Assembly: GCA_902782625.1 (NCBI GenBank)
Contig: CACZNZ010000263.1
Span: 1 to 17,115 of the forward strand
Direction of reading: 5' to 3'
From: an uncultured Lachnospiraceae bacterium
GTDB taxonomy: Bacteria > Bacillota > Clostridia > Lachnospirales > Lachnospiraceae
Length of the DNA stretch: 17,115 nt
Positions 7,301-15,158 of the stretch are shown piece after piece (position 1 is the first letter of the stretch; each line of letters opens with the position of its first letter). Position numbers and translations under genes: made by a program. A model generated the notes under the pieces. That model was not told the DNA's origin. It was given only the letters and a program-made list of their open reading frames with translations, and searched no databases.

Positions 7301-7888
7301 TCCTGTAAGAGCATTTCCATACTCATCATGACCTGATATCTTTATGCCAAAATCACCTTCCCTCAAAAAGATGATCTCACACTGATGCATATCTCCTTCC
7401 TGTCTCCACGGTCCTATATCCCACCCGTCTGGGCGGTCTGCATTACCGCTTTCGTCTGTAATATCTATCTCCACATCTTCATAGGACAGATTTTCCTCTC
7501 TGATTCCGATTATAATAAGGCTCTTAGAGTTCAACAGTCTCTCTCCATTTTCCATCTCAGAAACTGCTTTATATTCCACGAACAATTCCGGATCTGCGCA
7601 GTCTTCTTTCTCATAAACACCGGTTTCCTCCGCGCTTATCCCTAAAGGCAATATCAAAAAGAATATGATTCCTATAAGCATACCTTTTTCATATTTTCTT
7701 TTCAGATGATGGATTTCTCTCTTTTCTTTTCTCCCGGACAAAATGTCTATGGCCATCGGAATCCGGGCTGTCAATCCATATAAAAAAGCTGCTGTGATCA
7801 GTATGAGCAAAAGACCCCATGCCAACTTCTCTGCTCTGCTTAACAATGCTATCTTTCTGAACATCTCCGATTCCCACTGATAATGCAT
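4331..7888 (-). CDS. Giant Ig-like repeat membrane-anchored protein of the T7SS operon
   Basis: The 1185-residue protein has hydrophobic segments at about 22-41 and 70-86; the second ends LILPLGISAEE, like a signal sequence. A third lies at about 1140-1158, before a short basic then acidic tail. Between them lies a roughly 1050-residue ectodomain. It is divided by D-x-T-x-P-type boundaries (DQTPP, DRTGP, DTKKP, DQTLP, DTRQP, DQTPP) and module ends such as DKAGNE, DLAGNQ and DEAGNK, giving about eight Ig-like beta-sandwich modules. Two modules share a W...QC...FL.(D/E)GD pattern. AGGAGG seven bases before the ATG supports this start. It lies 28 bases after the kinase gene. Membrane anchoring at both ends around a large outer domain recalls EsaA/YueB, but no sequence similarity is recognised. 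A role as an outer part of the secretion machine or in surface attachment is inference. Confidence 0.85.
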   Translation of the reverse strand: MHYQWESEMFRKIALLSRAEKLAWGLLLILITAAFLYGLTARIPMAIDILSGRKEKREIHHLKRKYEKGMLIGIIFFLILPLGISAEETGVYEKEDCADPELFVEYKAVSEMENGERLLNSKSLIIIGIREENLSYEDVEIDITDESGNADRPDGWDIGPWRQEGDMHQCEIIFLREGDFGIKISGHDEYGNALTGEEVVNGIYEKSGLIFDQTPPLISEVLCNGSRLEDNEMTDQMPKLTVRVKEKHFEEKEVHFRDSLFYAGQKKAEVTLTEEDYKLRWRNIGEENSIPVYETEFQIEREAIHKISFQIRDRAGQECSYQKKLVYDRTGPEIIYSIAEGDSGDIILRQDKDRKAAKPLFIRHKDYSYFSREKIYLQVTLRDEVSGVSGVEYEFCDKEEQGKKETVQTAVSNLAEWSVWLWPEQNDFKGFVSVLGIDCCGNRSQVVKSAGMISESDDSHETSSRIVLKATKPTGKDLSGHEIYYRKNFTIEGTFTDTVSGLKEIELALEKKGGGKLLSKKYRMPQNDHNIILKKRLTLRVALDELSGIDGQQLAIVGYLTDNAGHTDTKTIQNSVVVADTKKPVINVRYESQDENGSKYFQKVRTAIINVEETNFDPDLVQWKIQGNRDGYSIDSWIKTGSVNQCQVHFLKDGDDYNLGLTVRDKAGNETIWHDEETFTIDQTLPLVKVEIPGRAAVHEKYYSEPKRLVFSLKEAHPDPKQTRLEVRFRNGKKKKMIPLQKSNLDSFFYAKCQEDGEYEISFSCKDLAGNQSVFQGQRKFVIDTRQPQISESSLRAGKTYHKHFVPALDCTDKNLDTSSLHATIRRMDRKAEKMLPSSTEKIEEGYRFRWDSFSDEKNADGVYELVLTGKDLAGNSIKKGNHILFRVNRNGAVFQWDDARSIAENGSYLKEDQEIRFRMYSVNRMHLQIVMIRNREERIELSRDQYRIRRRIVHDESGPYRFWQETVCVLPRELFGEDGEYRILIHSQEYDRSDNGRQMMVTTDNEIRKCPIIFVADQTPPAVYMDGLEQTVYSKNRNLFRVTATDNTVLKKVRITVKQGLLNPKKEVTILEKKDFDEMHTATVALPKGQGMMYVRYEAWDEAGNKTDSDINGDSGKCMVLPIVKSESQKAGALGDGVVIAPSWAVAGLAAVCAALLWKVGRYHGKRFSNRRSNQDEEETSLWS

Positions 7889-7916
7889 ACACTTCCCTCC
7901 TGTTTCATCCTTGATA

Positions 7917-9614
7917 CTACGTACTGTGATAAAGCTGAGAAATCAGTTTGATTCTTTCCCTGGTATCTTTGATCAGTTCTTTCAGTGTATCCATCTGGCG
8001 CCTGCTCATGTATTTCTCCATACAGCGCCATCTTTTTTTCTCTTTAATTTTTGTAAGTTCCTGATATAAATCCTTTGCAGGAATTCTCTCTTCCAAAAAG
8101 TCCTGAGCATATATGCCTAGCTCCAAAACGACTTCTGTCGAGATCATATAAATCCCCTTTACCTCTTCTGATCCGGGATGCTCCGGAAAATCGCATTGAT
8201 TCATCTGTATTACTGTTTTTAAAAGGTTTCTGTAATTGATATCTTTCTTTCCTGTGGAGATAGTATTTTCTTCAGTATATTTTATATAATAGACTGCAGC
8301 TTTTCGATAAAGTGCGGCGTGCCTTTTCATTTCCTGATCCATCTGACGGTACTTTGCATTTTCCACCTCCCTAAACCATCGCACAGATTCCTTCTTGCCT
8401 GTTTTCCCTCCTAGCTGAAAAAAATATCCTGTGCCTATGCGATAACAGATTCTGGCATATTCCTCTTTTGAAAGGCAGTCCATGGCAGGTCCCTTCTCAG
8501 TGTCTGTTGTCAAAAGGTTTATCAGGATTACGCTGTTTTGTTCTGTGAAAGTATTGAGATCCATATAATAATGGATAATCTCCTCATAGATTTTTTCTTC
8601 ATCTGGAAGCAGTTTTAGCGCACACATAAAGTCAGCCGCTGCACCTTTTATTGTCTGGGCATGGCTTGCTCTGGTGATATAAGTCCTGGCCAGTTCATTC
8701 TTTAATTGTCTGTGATGAATCCTTATTGTAAAAATTACGCCCGCACTGCAGAAGATTGCTCCTAGCATGAACAAAAAAACAAGGAGCTTTCTTTTGGATT
8801 CCAGGATTTTTTCATTTCTGTTTTGGTATACTGTTTCCAGACCATAGAGCATCTCATAGCAGTTCAGATATCTGTCAGATGGATCGGGCGCAGTTGCTTT
8901 CGCCAGTACCTCTTTAAGCTCTTGCGAAACATCCTTACGACATAAAGCTAACAGATCCTTTACACGCAAATCCCCTCCGGGCCCATATCCGGTAAGAAGG
9001 CAGGCCAATGTCATCCCAAGGCTGAATACATCTGTTCTTTCGTCAAGAGGACTGTCCAGAATATATTGTTCCGGTGCAGCATAACCACGGGTTCCCATCT
9101 GCATGGTAAACAGAACTCTTTCTTTGGGTCTTTTGAAAGCAGTACCGAAATCAATCAAAACCAACTCACCTGTAGGTTTCCTTATAATATTAGAGGGTTT
9201 CATGTCCAGATACAGAATGGATCGATCATGCAGATAAATCAGGATTTCACATAGCATCTTTCCTGTCTGTATCACCTCTTTTTCTGAAAAACATTTCCTG
9301 CGTCCCAATAGTGTCTGCAGATTCTCTCCTTGTATATATTCCATAACAATATAGACGTTTCCGTTTTCTTCCATGATATCCATCACTTCGGGAATGCCGG
9401 AATGATGCATATCTTTTAACAGTTCAGCCTCCTGCATCAGCCGTTTCCGGGATATCAGGCAGTTTTCAAACCCTGCCGTTCGGACCTCCTTGATGGCACG
9501 TACTACATCAAGTCGTAGATGCTTTGCCTTATAGACGGTACTCATCCCGCCTTCTCCCAAAACCTCCAGCAACTGATATTTCCCACCCAGGATATATCTG
9601 TCTTCCTTCATCAT
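7917..9614 (-). CDS. Membrane Ser/Thr protein kinase of the T7SS operon (candidate EssB/YukC counterpart)
   Basis: The 565-residue protein has a full kinase domain at about 13-262. It shows the glycine loop LGEGGMSTVYKA, Lys42, alpha-C Glu62, catalytic loop YLDMKPSN (Asp137, Lys139, Asn142), DFG at 155-157, GTRGYAAPEQ, and Asp195 of helix F. HRD is replaced by YLD, so it is a non-RD kinase, but the catalytic residues are intact. One membrane helix lies at about 277-297. The C-terminal 265 residues look helical, perhaps TPR-like, and probably face outside. This layout matches EssB/YukC (pseudokinase, one helix, helical domain), and the gene follows yukD as yukC does in Bacillus. The ATG comes four bases after the yukD stop with no good Shine-Dalgarno, so translation is probably coupled. 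The kinase call is strong; the EssB role is inference. Confidence 0.92.
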   Translation of the reverse strand: MMKEDRYILGGKYQLLEVLGEGGMSTVYKAKHLRLDVVRAIKEVRTAGFENCLISRKRLMQEAELLKDMHHSGIPEVMDIMEENGNVYIVMEYIQGENLQTLLGRRKCFSEKEVIQTGKMLCEILIYLHDRSILYLDMKPSNIIRKPTGELVLIDFGTAFKRPKERVLFTMQMGTRGYAAPEQYILDSPLDERTDVFSLGMTLACLLTGYGPGGDLRVKDLLALCRKDVSQELKEVLAKATAPDPSDRYLNCYEMLYGLETVYQNRNEKILESKRKLLVFLFMLGAIFCSAGVIFTIRIHHRQLKNELARTYITRASHAQTIKGAAADFMCALKLLPDEEKIYEEIIHYYMDLNTFTEQNSVILINLLTTDTEKGPAMDCLSKEEYARICYRIGTGYFFQLGGKTGKKESVRWFREVENAKYRQMDQEMKRHAALYRKAAVYYIKYTEENTISTGKKDINYRNLLKTVIQMNQCDFPEHPGSEEVKGIYMISTEVVLELGIYAQDFLEERIPAKDLYQELTKIKEKKRWRCMEKYMSRRQMDTLKELIKDTRERIKLISQLYHST

Positions 9615-9618
9615 AATT

Positions 9619-9867
9619 TTATATCAGGATCAGACGATCCCCATTTTTTATTCCGTTTTCCACCAGAGTCCACTCCGGTCTTAAAAAAACCTCTCTTTGC
9701 TCATCTATCAAAAGGAAGTTTTCTTCCTCATCTTTTAAAATGCAGTGTTTTTTTGCGGCAATTGTCCGGATCACTTCTTCTATCAGCTGAGCTGCGATAC
9801 AGTTTCCATCCAGGCAGAATTCGTAGGATTCTCCCCACAATGCCACGAGTATATCAACATAGATCAT
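9619..9867 (-). CDS. yukD: YukD/EsaB ubiquitin-like protein of type VII secretion
   Basis: The 82-residue protein begins MIYVDILVALWGESYEF and ends ENGIKNGDRLILI. This closely follows Bacillus YukD, which has a YIDI start and an ITNGDRLEI end around a beta-grasp fold. YukD/EsaB is a small cytoplasmic component required for or regulating WXG100 secretion in T7SSb systems. Its start overlaps the essC end by 14 bases, with GGAGG nine bases before the ATG, and its stop is four bases from the kinase start. This places it firmly in the essC operon. The fold assignment rests on short motifs plus context. Confidence 0.85.
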   Translation of the reverse strand: MIYVDILVALWGESYEFCLDGNCIAAQLIEEVIRTIAAKKHCILKDEEENFLLIDEQREVFLRPEWTLVENGIKNGDRLILI

Positions 9868-12800
9868 CTGTAGTCACCTCCGGAATCTTCATTTCGACCG
9901 GCACCCCGTTCCCGCAAAGATAATATCCTCTTGTCGGATCTTCTGGCACGCTTTGTACAGGCAGCTCATTTCCCACAAAGGGGTGTGCTCCCGAAAGATG
10001 CCCCATATGAATACCTGTTTTGTAAGAACAATAGGTATGATACGCCGGATAACTATCCATCAAAAACTCATTTTCTTCATCAGCCCATGCGATAAAATGC
10101 AGTCCGTATTCCTCTCCTTTCTCAAACATATTCTCCACAAATCCGCTCATGTTGAACTTACTATTATAAACGTAATCCAGAAATATACTCATTTCTCCGA
10201 TGAAAATGTAAAAGTCCTTATCATAATGTTTTTTTCTATGCCTCACCCTGTCCTCTAATTCGGGAGTCATTGCATCGAAAAACGAAAACAGGGTTTCCGG
10301 TTTACCCTCCACATATTCTATGTTTTTTATAGAACGCATCGATGAAAGATGTTGTTCCATATCCAGCACATATATTCTGGCTCCTGGATTCCTCTGTAGC
10401 ATCTTTGCGAGAAATACACAGATTCTGTTCTGTTTTCCTGATAAATACAGGCAAAAAAACGAATCAATCTGCAGGATTTCTCCTGTTTCCACAGAATAAC
10501 CAAGGCAGAGTTCTTTATTATTTGAATCCTTCATAAAATTCTTCCATGGAATCTTTTTCGGAAGAACCAATGTATGATCCGGGCAAGGTCCATGATACCT
10601 GGATGATAGCTTTCCTCCCATTTCCAGAATTTTTTCCTGCCTTGCCAGGTCATTATCTGCCTCCAGACACAGCGCCGTCTGAAATTCCAATATCTTTTCT
10701 CCCTTTCTGGCTATTCCTCTGCCGGGCATTCCTGTCTCCGGAAACACGGGAACATGCAGCAGACCCATCAGTTCTCCATATTGGTATCTGTCTTTCATTG
10801 TCAATGCAATCTTTGTCTGAATATGGCCAAGAAAGCCAGAAGGTATCTCCGATGGTTCAGGTCCTGTGGAGGAGATGAGAAACAGGATTCCGGCATTTGA
10901 TCCAAAACGAAAGAGCTCATACAGTTCTTTTTCCAGAGAGTCCTCATATTCTGTATAGAAAGAAGAAAATCCGTCAATCACGATCAGAATATAAGGTTCT
11001 CTCCTTTTTCCGGACTGTCTTGCGGACAGGAAACTAATTCCCTTTAACGCATTTCTTCTGGCTTTGTATTCCCGAAACAGGTTTCTGATCAGTTTCTGCC
11101 CTCTTTCTGTTTCCTCTGGACCGATGTAGTCTCCTACCTGAGGATAGGACTTAAATACATGAAGGCTTCCTCCTCCGTAATCAAATACCCGAACATGAAG
11201 TTCCCCGGCTGAAGTCTTCAAAAAAAGGGAATAAAGCATCGTCTGAATCAGCACACTTTTCCCGGACATGGTTATTCCACAGATCATCACGTGGCCGCAT
11301 GATTCCAGATTCACATAAAAAGAATACTGACTTTGTTCTTCTGGATCATCGAACAGTCCCAGACACATTTCCAAAGAAGATCTGATTCTGGCATGCTCCA
11401 GATACACTCTGGAAGAAAGGGGTTTGCTCCAGAGAGATCTCCCGTGTTTGATTCCTGCTTTCCGGGCGCTGTTCTTTAAAAGATCTGTCAAAAGGCGCAA
11501 CTGTGTCATCTCCTCCGCTACTCCCTTTTTCTGAAACGGCATCGATTCCCTTTGCCCGTTTCTCCGAACCAGCCATGCTGCTCTTTTGTTCTCTTCAGAA
11601 TCTTCATAGGGTGCCGTACTCCATCCTGACTGGAATCTCTCGTATTTTTCATCGTTCCCCACCTGAAGATATCCTCTTCCCACATGCCTGATTGAAGAAG
11701 CATCCGGAGAATGCAGCATGTCCATGCTGTCCTGCCTGTTCTGAACCCGCAGACAGATTCGGAATCTGCTGTTGCTCCAGATATTCTCATCCACAGTTCC
11801 AGCAGGTTTTTGAGTGGACAGGATCAAATGCAGACCCAGACTTCTGCCTACTTGTGCCACACTGATCAATTCCTGCATAAATTCAGGCTCCTCTCTTTTC
11901 ATCTCTGCAAATTCATCGATCAGTATGATCAGATGCGGGAGTGGTTCCTTTACCAGCCCTGCCTGATACAATCTCATGTATTCATTGATATTTTGGGTGC
12001 CGTATTTCCTGAAAAGGCGTTGTCTTCTTCGGTTTTCACTTTTTACGGAAATCATGGCCCGCCGGATCATATTCCCGGATAGATTGGAAATTTCAGCGCA
12101 TATATGGGGCAGGCCTTCAAGAAGTGCTGCCATCCCTCCCCCTTTATAATCAATAAGAAAAAAATTCACTGCTTCCGGGCTGTAGTTTAACGCAATGGAA
12201 AGAATCATGGTCTGTATCACTTCGCTTTTTCCCGATCCGGTCATCCCTGCAATCAGTCCATGAGGCCCGTGGTGTCTCTCATGAAGATCAAGGATACATG
12301 CTCCTCCTCCTTCCCGGATTCCAATCTGTGCCTGGATGGATTCACAGATATCATTCTCTTTCCACCTTTCCAAAGGATGAATATCCTCCGTTTTTTTCAT
12401 GCCATACATTTCAAAAATGCTTAAAGTCTCCGGGAGTTCTTTTTTTGTCATCTCCCTCAGGCAGATTCCGGAAACTGCTCTCATAAACCGGTCTGTCGCC
12501 TGAAAGCCTGCCTCATCAAACAAAATCCTTTTTTCGTTACCGGTCAATCCGGTAATCTCATAGCTTCCCTGAAATCCAGTACTTCTTTCAAGAATGCAGG
12601 AACAGGCATACGGCAGATGGTCCTCCTTCTTTGCGCCCCAGATTACATACAGGCCAGGAATCCTTTCCGGTCTGCTTAAGACATCATAGACAGGTTCCTC
12701 TTCTACAACAGATGGATCTGTGACAAAAACAAATACTGCCGGTTGATTGTGCACTTGAGACTCGTCTCGATTCTCTAGCCACCGCATCAGTGTTTCACAG

Positions 12801-14041
12801 ATATCTCTGGCCTCTTTCTTGCCCGCTCCAAAATATCTCCTGGTCTTTCCTTCATTCCAAATGTGTGGCATGAAGCGGAGAAAATCCCATTCCTTTGCTT
12901 CATCCTTTCCGCAAAGAAAAAATACCTTTGTCTCTGTATAGCTATTACAGGCACCAATCTGCACCAGCAAAGATCTCAAAAAGGCGCAGACCTCCTCCTG
13001 ACGTTCTCCTATTACCCCAACCTGTCCATATTTTCTGAAATCTATCCGTATGGGAACCTGCCGGACGATCTCATAATGACGAATCATCGTTCTTGCTTTT
13101 TCCCACAGTTTTGTATTGTGAACAGAAACCGGCTCAGGAGGGAGTCGGACAGAAAAAGGCAGAACTTCATCCCCAATCCCAATCCTGTAAGAGACATAAT
13201 CTTCATGTGCCGGATGTCTGCTCCAGAGCCCGCCGTGAATCAGAGCAATACATTCCATAGCAGCAGGATATCTGTCATAGAGAGTATTTCGAAAAGCATC
13301 ATATTTTTCCTGAAGCAGATTTTCCCTTTTTTTTAAATACCTTTCATATAATCTTGTCTGTGAATTTTCCTTCTTTTTATACCGCCGTCTGTCATCCTGT
13401 CTTAAAATCAATGCCCAAACCAGCGAAAAGACCATAGTTAACCCTACTGAAACCACGCCGACATACATCGACAGGCTTGTTTCTCTGGCCTCTTTTCCAT
13501 AAGCCCATACCATAAAAAGGCTTCCTAAGAGCATCGGGAAAGTCATCATAAGACTCTGCCCTAAAAGCATGGGAAGTGCTCTTTCTTCATACGCTGTAAC
13601 CTCCGGAGGTGCCTCAAGTACCATATCTTGAAGATCCACCTTCAGCCTTCTTCTTGGAGAACGATAGTATAATCCGGACTCTGCCTCTTTCTTATCGGGA
13701 AAAGGCAGTTTTTTTCTGTCCAGCATCGAAAATGATCCTTGACTAATCCCTTCTACTGCAAGTATCCGACCCAGATAGATGACTAGACAGCCCGGCATGA
13801 TGATTCTGTCGCCAAAGGACAGTACCTGCTTTTTCTTCCTTAGCTTTCCGTTGATATTGACCCCATTTTCTCCGTATATCCTGATGATATCCGTTCCCTC
13901 TTCCTTACGTATGATGGCATGCAGCCGGGATACTCTTTGATCACTCAGGATAATATCATTGGCGTCTCCTCTCCCACAGGTCAGTTCTTCTTGTAGAATA
14001 ATCAGTTTCATCAGCTTTAGTTCCCTGTTAAAAAAATCCAT
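9854..14041 (-). CDS. essC: EssC-type FtsK/SpoIIIE ATPase of type VII secretion with N-terminal FHA domain
   Basis: The 1395-residue motor protein starts with one FHA domain at about 11-95. Its binding residues are present: Gly23-Arg24, Ser38-Arg39-x-His41 and Asn64-Gly65. Two membrane helices follow at about 155-177 and 187-211. ATPase module 1 has Walker A GMTGSGKS (Lys605) and Walker B LIILIDEF (Asp709-Glu710). Module 2 has Walker A GITMSGKS (Lys928), but its Walker B reads VIDG (Asp1023-Gly1024), lacking the catalytic Glu. Module 3 is degenerate (YLSGKQNR, IFIGE). EssC drives WXG100 substrates through the membrane and selects cargo. The ATG has GAGAGG about ten bases upstream; an inner Met11 just before the FHA fold is a weaker option. 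It heads the operon essC-yukD-kinase-Ig protein. No convincing promoter is seen on its strand. Confidence 0.95.
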   Translation of the reverse strand: MDFFNRELKLMKLIILQEELTCGRGDANDIILSDQRVSRLHAIIRKEEGTDIIRIYGENGVNINGKLRKKKQVLSFGDRIIMPGCLVIYLGRILAVEGISQGSFSMLDRKKLPFPDKKEAESGLYYRSPRRRLKVDLQDMVLEAPPEVTAYEERALPMLLGQSLMMTFPMLLGSLFMVWAYGKEARETSLSMYVGVVSVGLTMVFSLVWALILRQDDRRRYKKKENSQTRLYERYLKKRENLLQEKYDAFRNTLYDRYPAAMECIALIHGGLWSRHPAHEDYVSYRIGIGDEVLPFSVRLPPEPVSVHNTKLWEKARTMIRHYEIVRQVPIRIDFRKYGQVGVIGERQEEVCAFLRSLLVQIGACNSYTETKVFFLCGKDEAKEWDFLRFMPHIWNEGKTRRYFGAGKKEARDICETLMRWLENRDESQVHNQPAVFVFVTDPSVVEEEPVYDVLSRPERIPGLYVIWGAKKEDHLPYACSCILERSTGFQGSYEITGLTGNEKRILFDEAGFQATDRFMRAVSGICLREMTKKELPETLSIFEMYGMKKTEDIHPLERWKENDICESIQAQIGIREGGGACILDLHERHHGPHGLIAGMTGSGKSEVIQTMILSIALNYSPEAVNFFLIDYKGGGMAALLEGLPHICAEISNLSGNMIRRAMISVKSENRRRQRLFRKYGTQNINEYMRLYQAGLVKEPLPHLIILIDEFAEMKREEPEFMQELISVAQVGRSLGLHLILSTQKPAGTVDENIWSNSRFRICLRVQNRQDSMDMLHSPDASSIRHVGRGYLQVGNDEKYERFQSGWSTAPYEDSEENKRAAWLVRRNGQRESMPFQKKGVAEEMTQLRLLTDLLKNSARKAGIKHGRSLWSKPLSSRVYLEHARIRSSLEMCLGLFDDPEEQSQYSFYVNLESCGHVMICGITMSGKSVLIQTMLYSLFLKTSAGELHVRVFDYGGGSLHVFKSYPQVGDYIGPEETERGQKLIRNLFREYKARRNALKGISFLSARQSGKRREPYILIVIDGFSSFYTEYEDSLEKELYELFRFGSNAGILFLISSTGPEPSEIPSGFLGHIQTKIALTMKDRYQYGELMGLLHVPVFPETGMPGRGIARKGEKILEFQTALCLEADNDLARQEKILEMGGKLSSRYHGPCPDHTLVLPKKIPWKNFMKDSNNKELCLGYSVETGEILQIDSFFCLYLSGKQNRICVFLAKMLQRNPGARIYVLDMEQHLSSMRSIKNIEYVEGKPETLFSFFDAMTPELEDRVRHRKKHYDKDFYIFIGEMSIFLDYVYNSKFNMSGFVENMFEKGEEYGLHFIAWADEENEFLMDSYPAYHTYCSYKTGIHMGHLSGAHPFVGNELPVQSVPEDPTRGYYLCGNGVPVEMKIPEVTTDDLC

Positions 14042-14060
14042 GGTTTCTTTTCCTCTCCGG

Positions 14061-14069
14061 TGTTATACT
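14061..14069 (+). promoter_or_regulatory. Extended -10 promoter of the NdpA-family gene
   Basis: TGTTATACT is a TG-n-TATACT extended -10. No good -35 is seen at 16-18 bases upstream, which extended -10 promoters tolerate. It would start transcription near 14076. The site lies right beside the essC ribosome binding site on the other strand. Confidence 0.5.
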
Positions 14070-14092
14070 TAGAGTGTTTTATCAGATGGGGG

Positions 14093-14112
14093 AAGACTCT
14101 TTGCCGAGTCTT
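14093..14112 (+). promoter_or_regulatory. Hairpin in the 5' leader of the NdpA-family gene
   Basis: AAGACTC and GAGTCTT form a perfect 7-bp stem around a 6-base loop, downstream of the extended -10 and upstream of AAAGGAG. No T-run follows, so it is not a terminator. It could affect mRNA stability or be a protein-binding inverted repeat. The function is unknown. Confidence 0.4.
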
Positions 14113-14144
14113 GAATCTGAATCTGGCCACAAAAGGAGTTAATC

Positions 14145-15158
14145 ATGATCGCAAAAGACGAAATAATTATCAGAAAATCTATACTTCATGTTCTGGACAC
14201 TGCCAGGGGAGACTGCATTCTCTCCGGATCTCTGTTAGATCCCGGTCCGGATCTTTATGAATTTATTCGTACACATATTCACAGAGTTTTTGTAAGTGAT
14301 GATGCAAAAGACTGCGAATTCAATCCGGAAACTTCGCCGATATACAGCATTCTTGAAACCTGGGACGAAGGGGATGAAGAATCCTTCGTCGCCACCAGCC
14401 AGGCCATCGCCAACAAGCTGTATACTTCGATGGGTGAATGTCTTGATGTCCCAAGCGCTGATCTACTCTTTGTCAGTTTTCAGGCTGAAAGTGTTATCTA
14501 CCTCGCACTGCTTAAACTGAATTACCGTGAAAGCTATACCCATGAAATCTCTTCACAGGAACAGGCGGACATCATTCTGACCCGCTCCCTGCTTCCTACT
14601 GCTTCCATGCGTCTGCCGGAAGCAGTGATCATCAATCTGACGGACTACCATATCCGACTTGTAGAAAAGAGATTTGAGGCGAACGGAGAAAAAATCAATT
14701 ATCTTTCTGAAAGATTTCTGGTATGCAATGCCCAGCTTCCTCCGAAAAGAAAATTAAATATTCTTACCAAAGTAATCACGGATATCTCCAATGCCTTTGA
14801 CGGAGCAGATCTGGATTCAAAAATGCAGAAAAAAAGCGCTCTGCAACAGGAATATGCTGATCACAAAGTTTTTGATGTCGAGGAGATCGGAACAAAACTC
14901 TTTTATGATCATCCTGCCAAAAAGAACGAATTCGATGAACAGATGGAGAAATTTAATCTTCAGTTTGACAAATTCACCGTCAACAATGAAAGAACGGCAA
15001 AAAAGCTTGAAAAGCAGGTTCTCGTAACAGATACGGGTATCGAGATTTCTATCCCGATGGATACCTACAACAAACCCGGCAACTTTGAAGTGAAGACAGA
15101 TCCTTCCGGAAAAACGACCATCATCATATCTAATATCAGCGATGTGATACTGAAATAA
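14145..15158 (+). CDS. Nucleoid-associated protein, NdpA/YejK (NA37) family
   Basis: The 337-residue protein starts MIAKDEIIIRKSILHVLDTA. It has the family pattern of an N-terminal ILH.LD element, YEFIRTHIHRVFVSDDAKDC, a middle PSADLLFVSFQ followed by YLALLKLNY, and RLPEAVIINL. The C-terminal part (about 230-337) is charged and probably includes a coiled segment near 255-285. Members of this family bind nucleoids; their precise role is unclear. AAAGGAG stands six bases before the ATG. It is the only plus-strand gene in the window, divergent from essC with a 103-base gap and convergent with the CoA-transferase. The location next to the secretion locus does not by itself imply a role in secretion. 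Confidence 0.85.
   Translation: MIAKDEIIIRKSILHVLDTARGDCILSGSLLDPGPDLYEFIRTHIHRVFVSDDAKDCEFNPETSPIYSILETWDEGDEESFVATSQAIANKLYTSMGECLDVPSADLLFVSFQAESVIYLALLKLNYRESYTHEISSQEQADIILTRSLLPTASMRLPEAVIINLTDYHIRLVEKRFEANGEKINYLSERFLVCNAQLPPKRKLNILTKVITDISNAFDGADLDSKMQKKSALQQEYADHKVFDVEEIGTKLFYDHPAKKNEFDEQMEKFNLQFDKFTVNNERTAKKLEKQVLVTDTGIEISIPMDTYNKPGNFEVKTDPSGKTTIIISNISDVILK

Noticed and set aside
12863..13336. A 157-codon plus-strand frame opposite essC
   Set aside because: No domain, no ribosome binding site, and fully within the conserved EssC coding region.
14063..14068. TATAAC on the minus strand as the -10 of an essC promoter
   Set aside because: Transcription would begin inside the essC ribosome binding site and no -35 is present.
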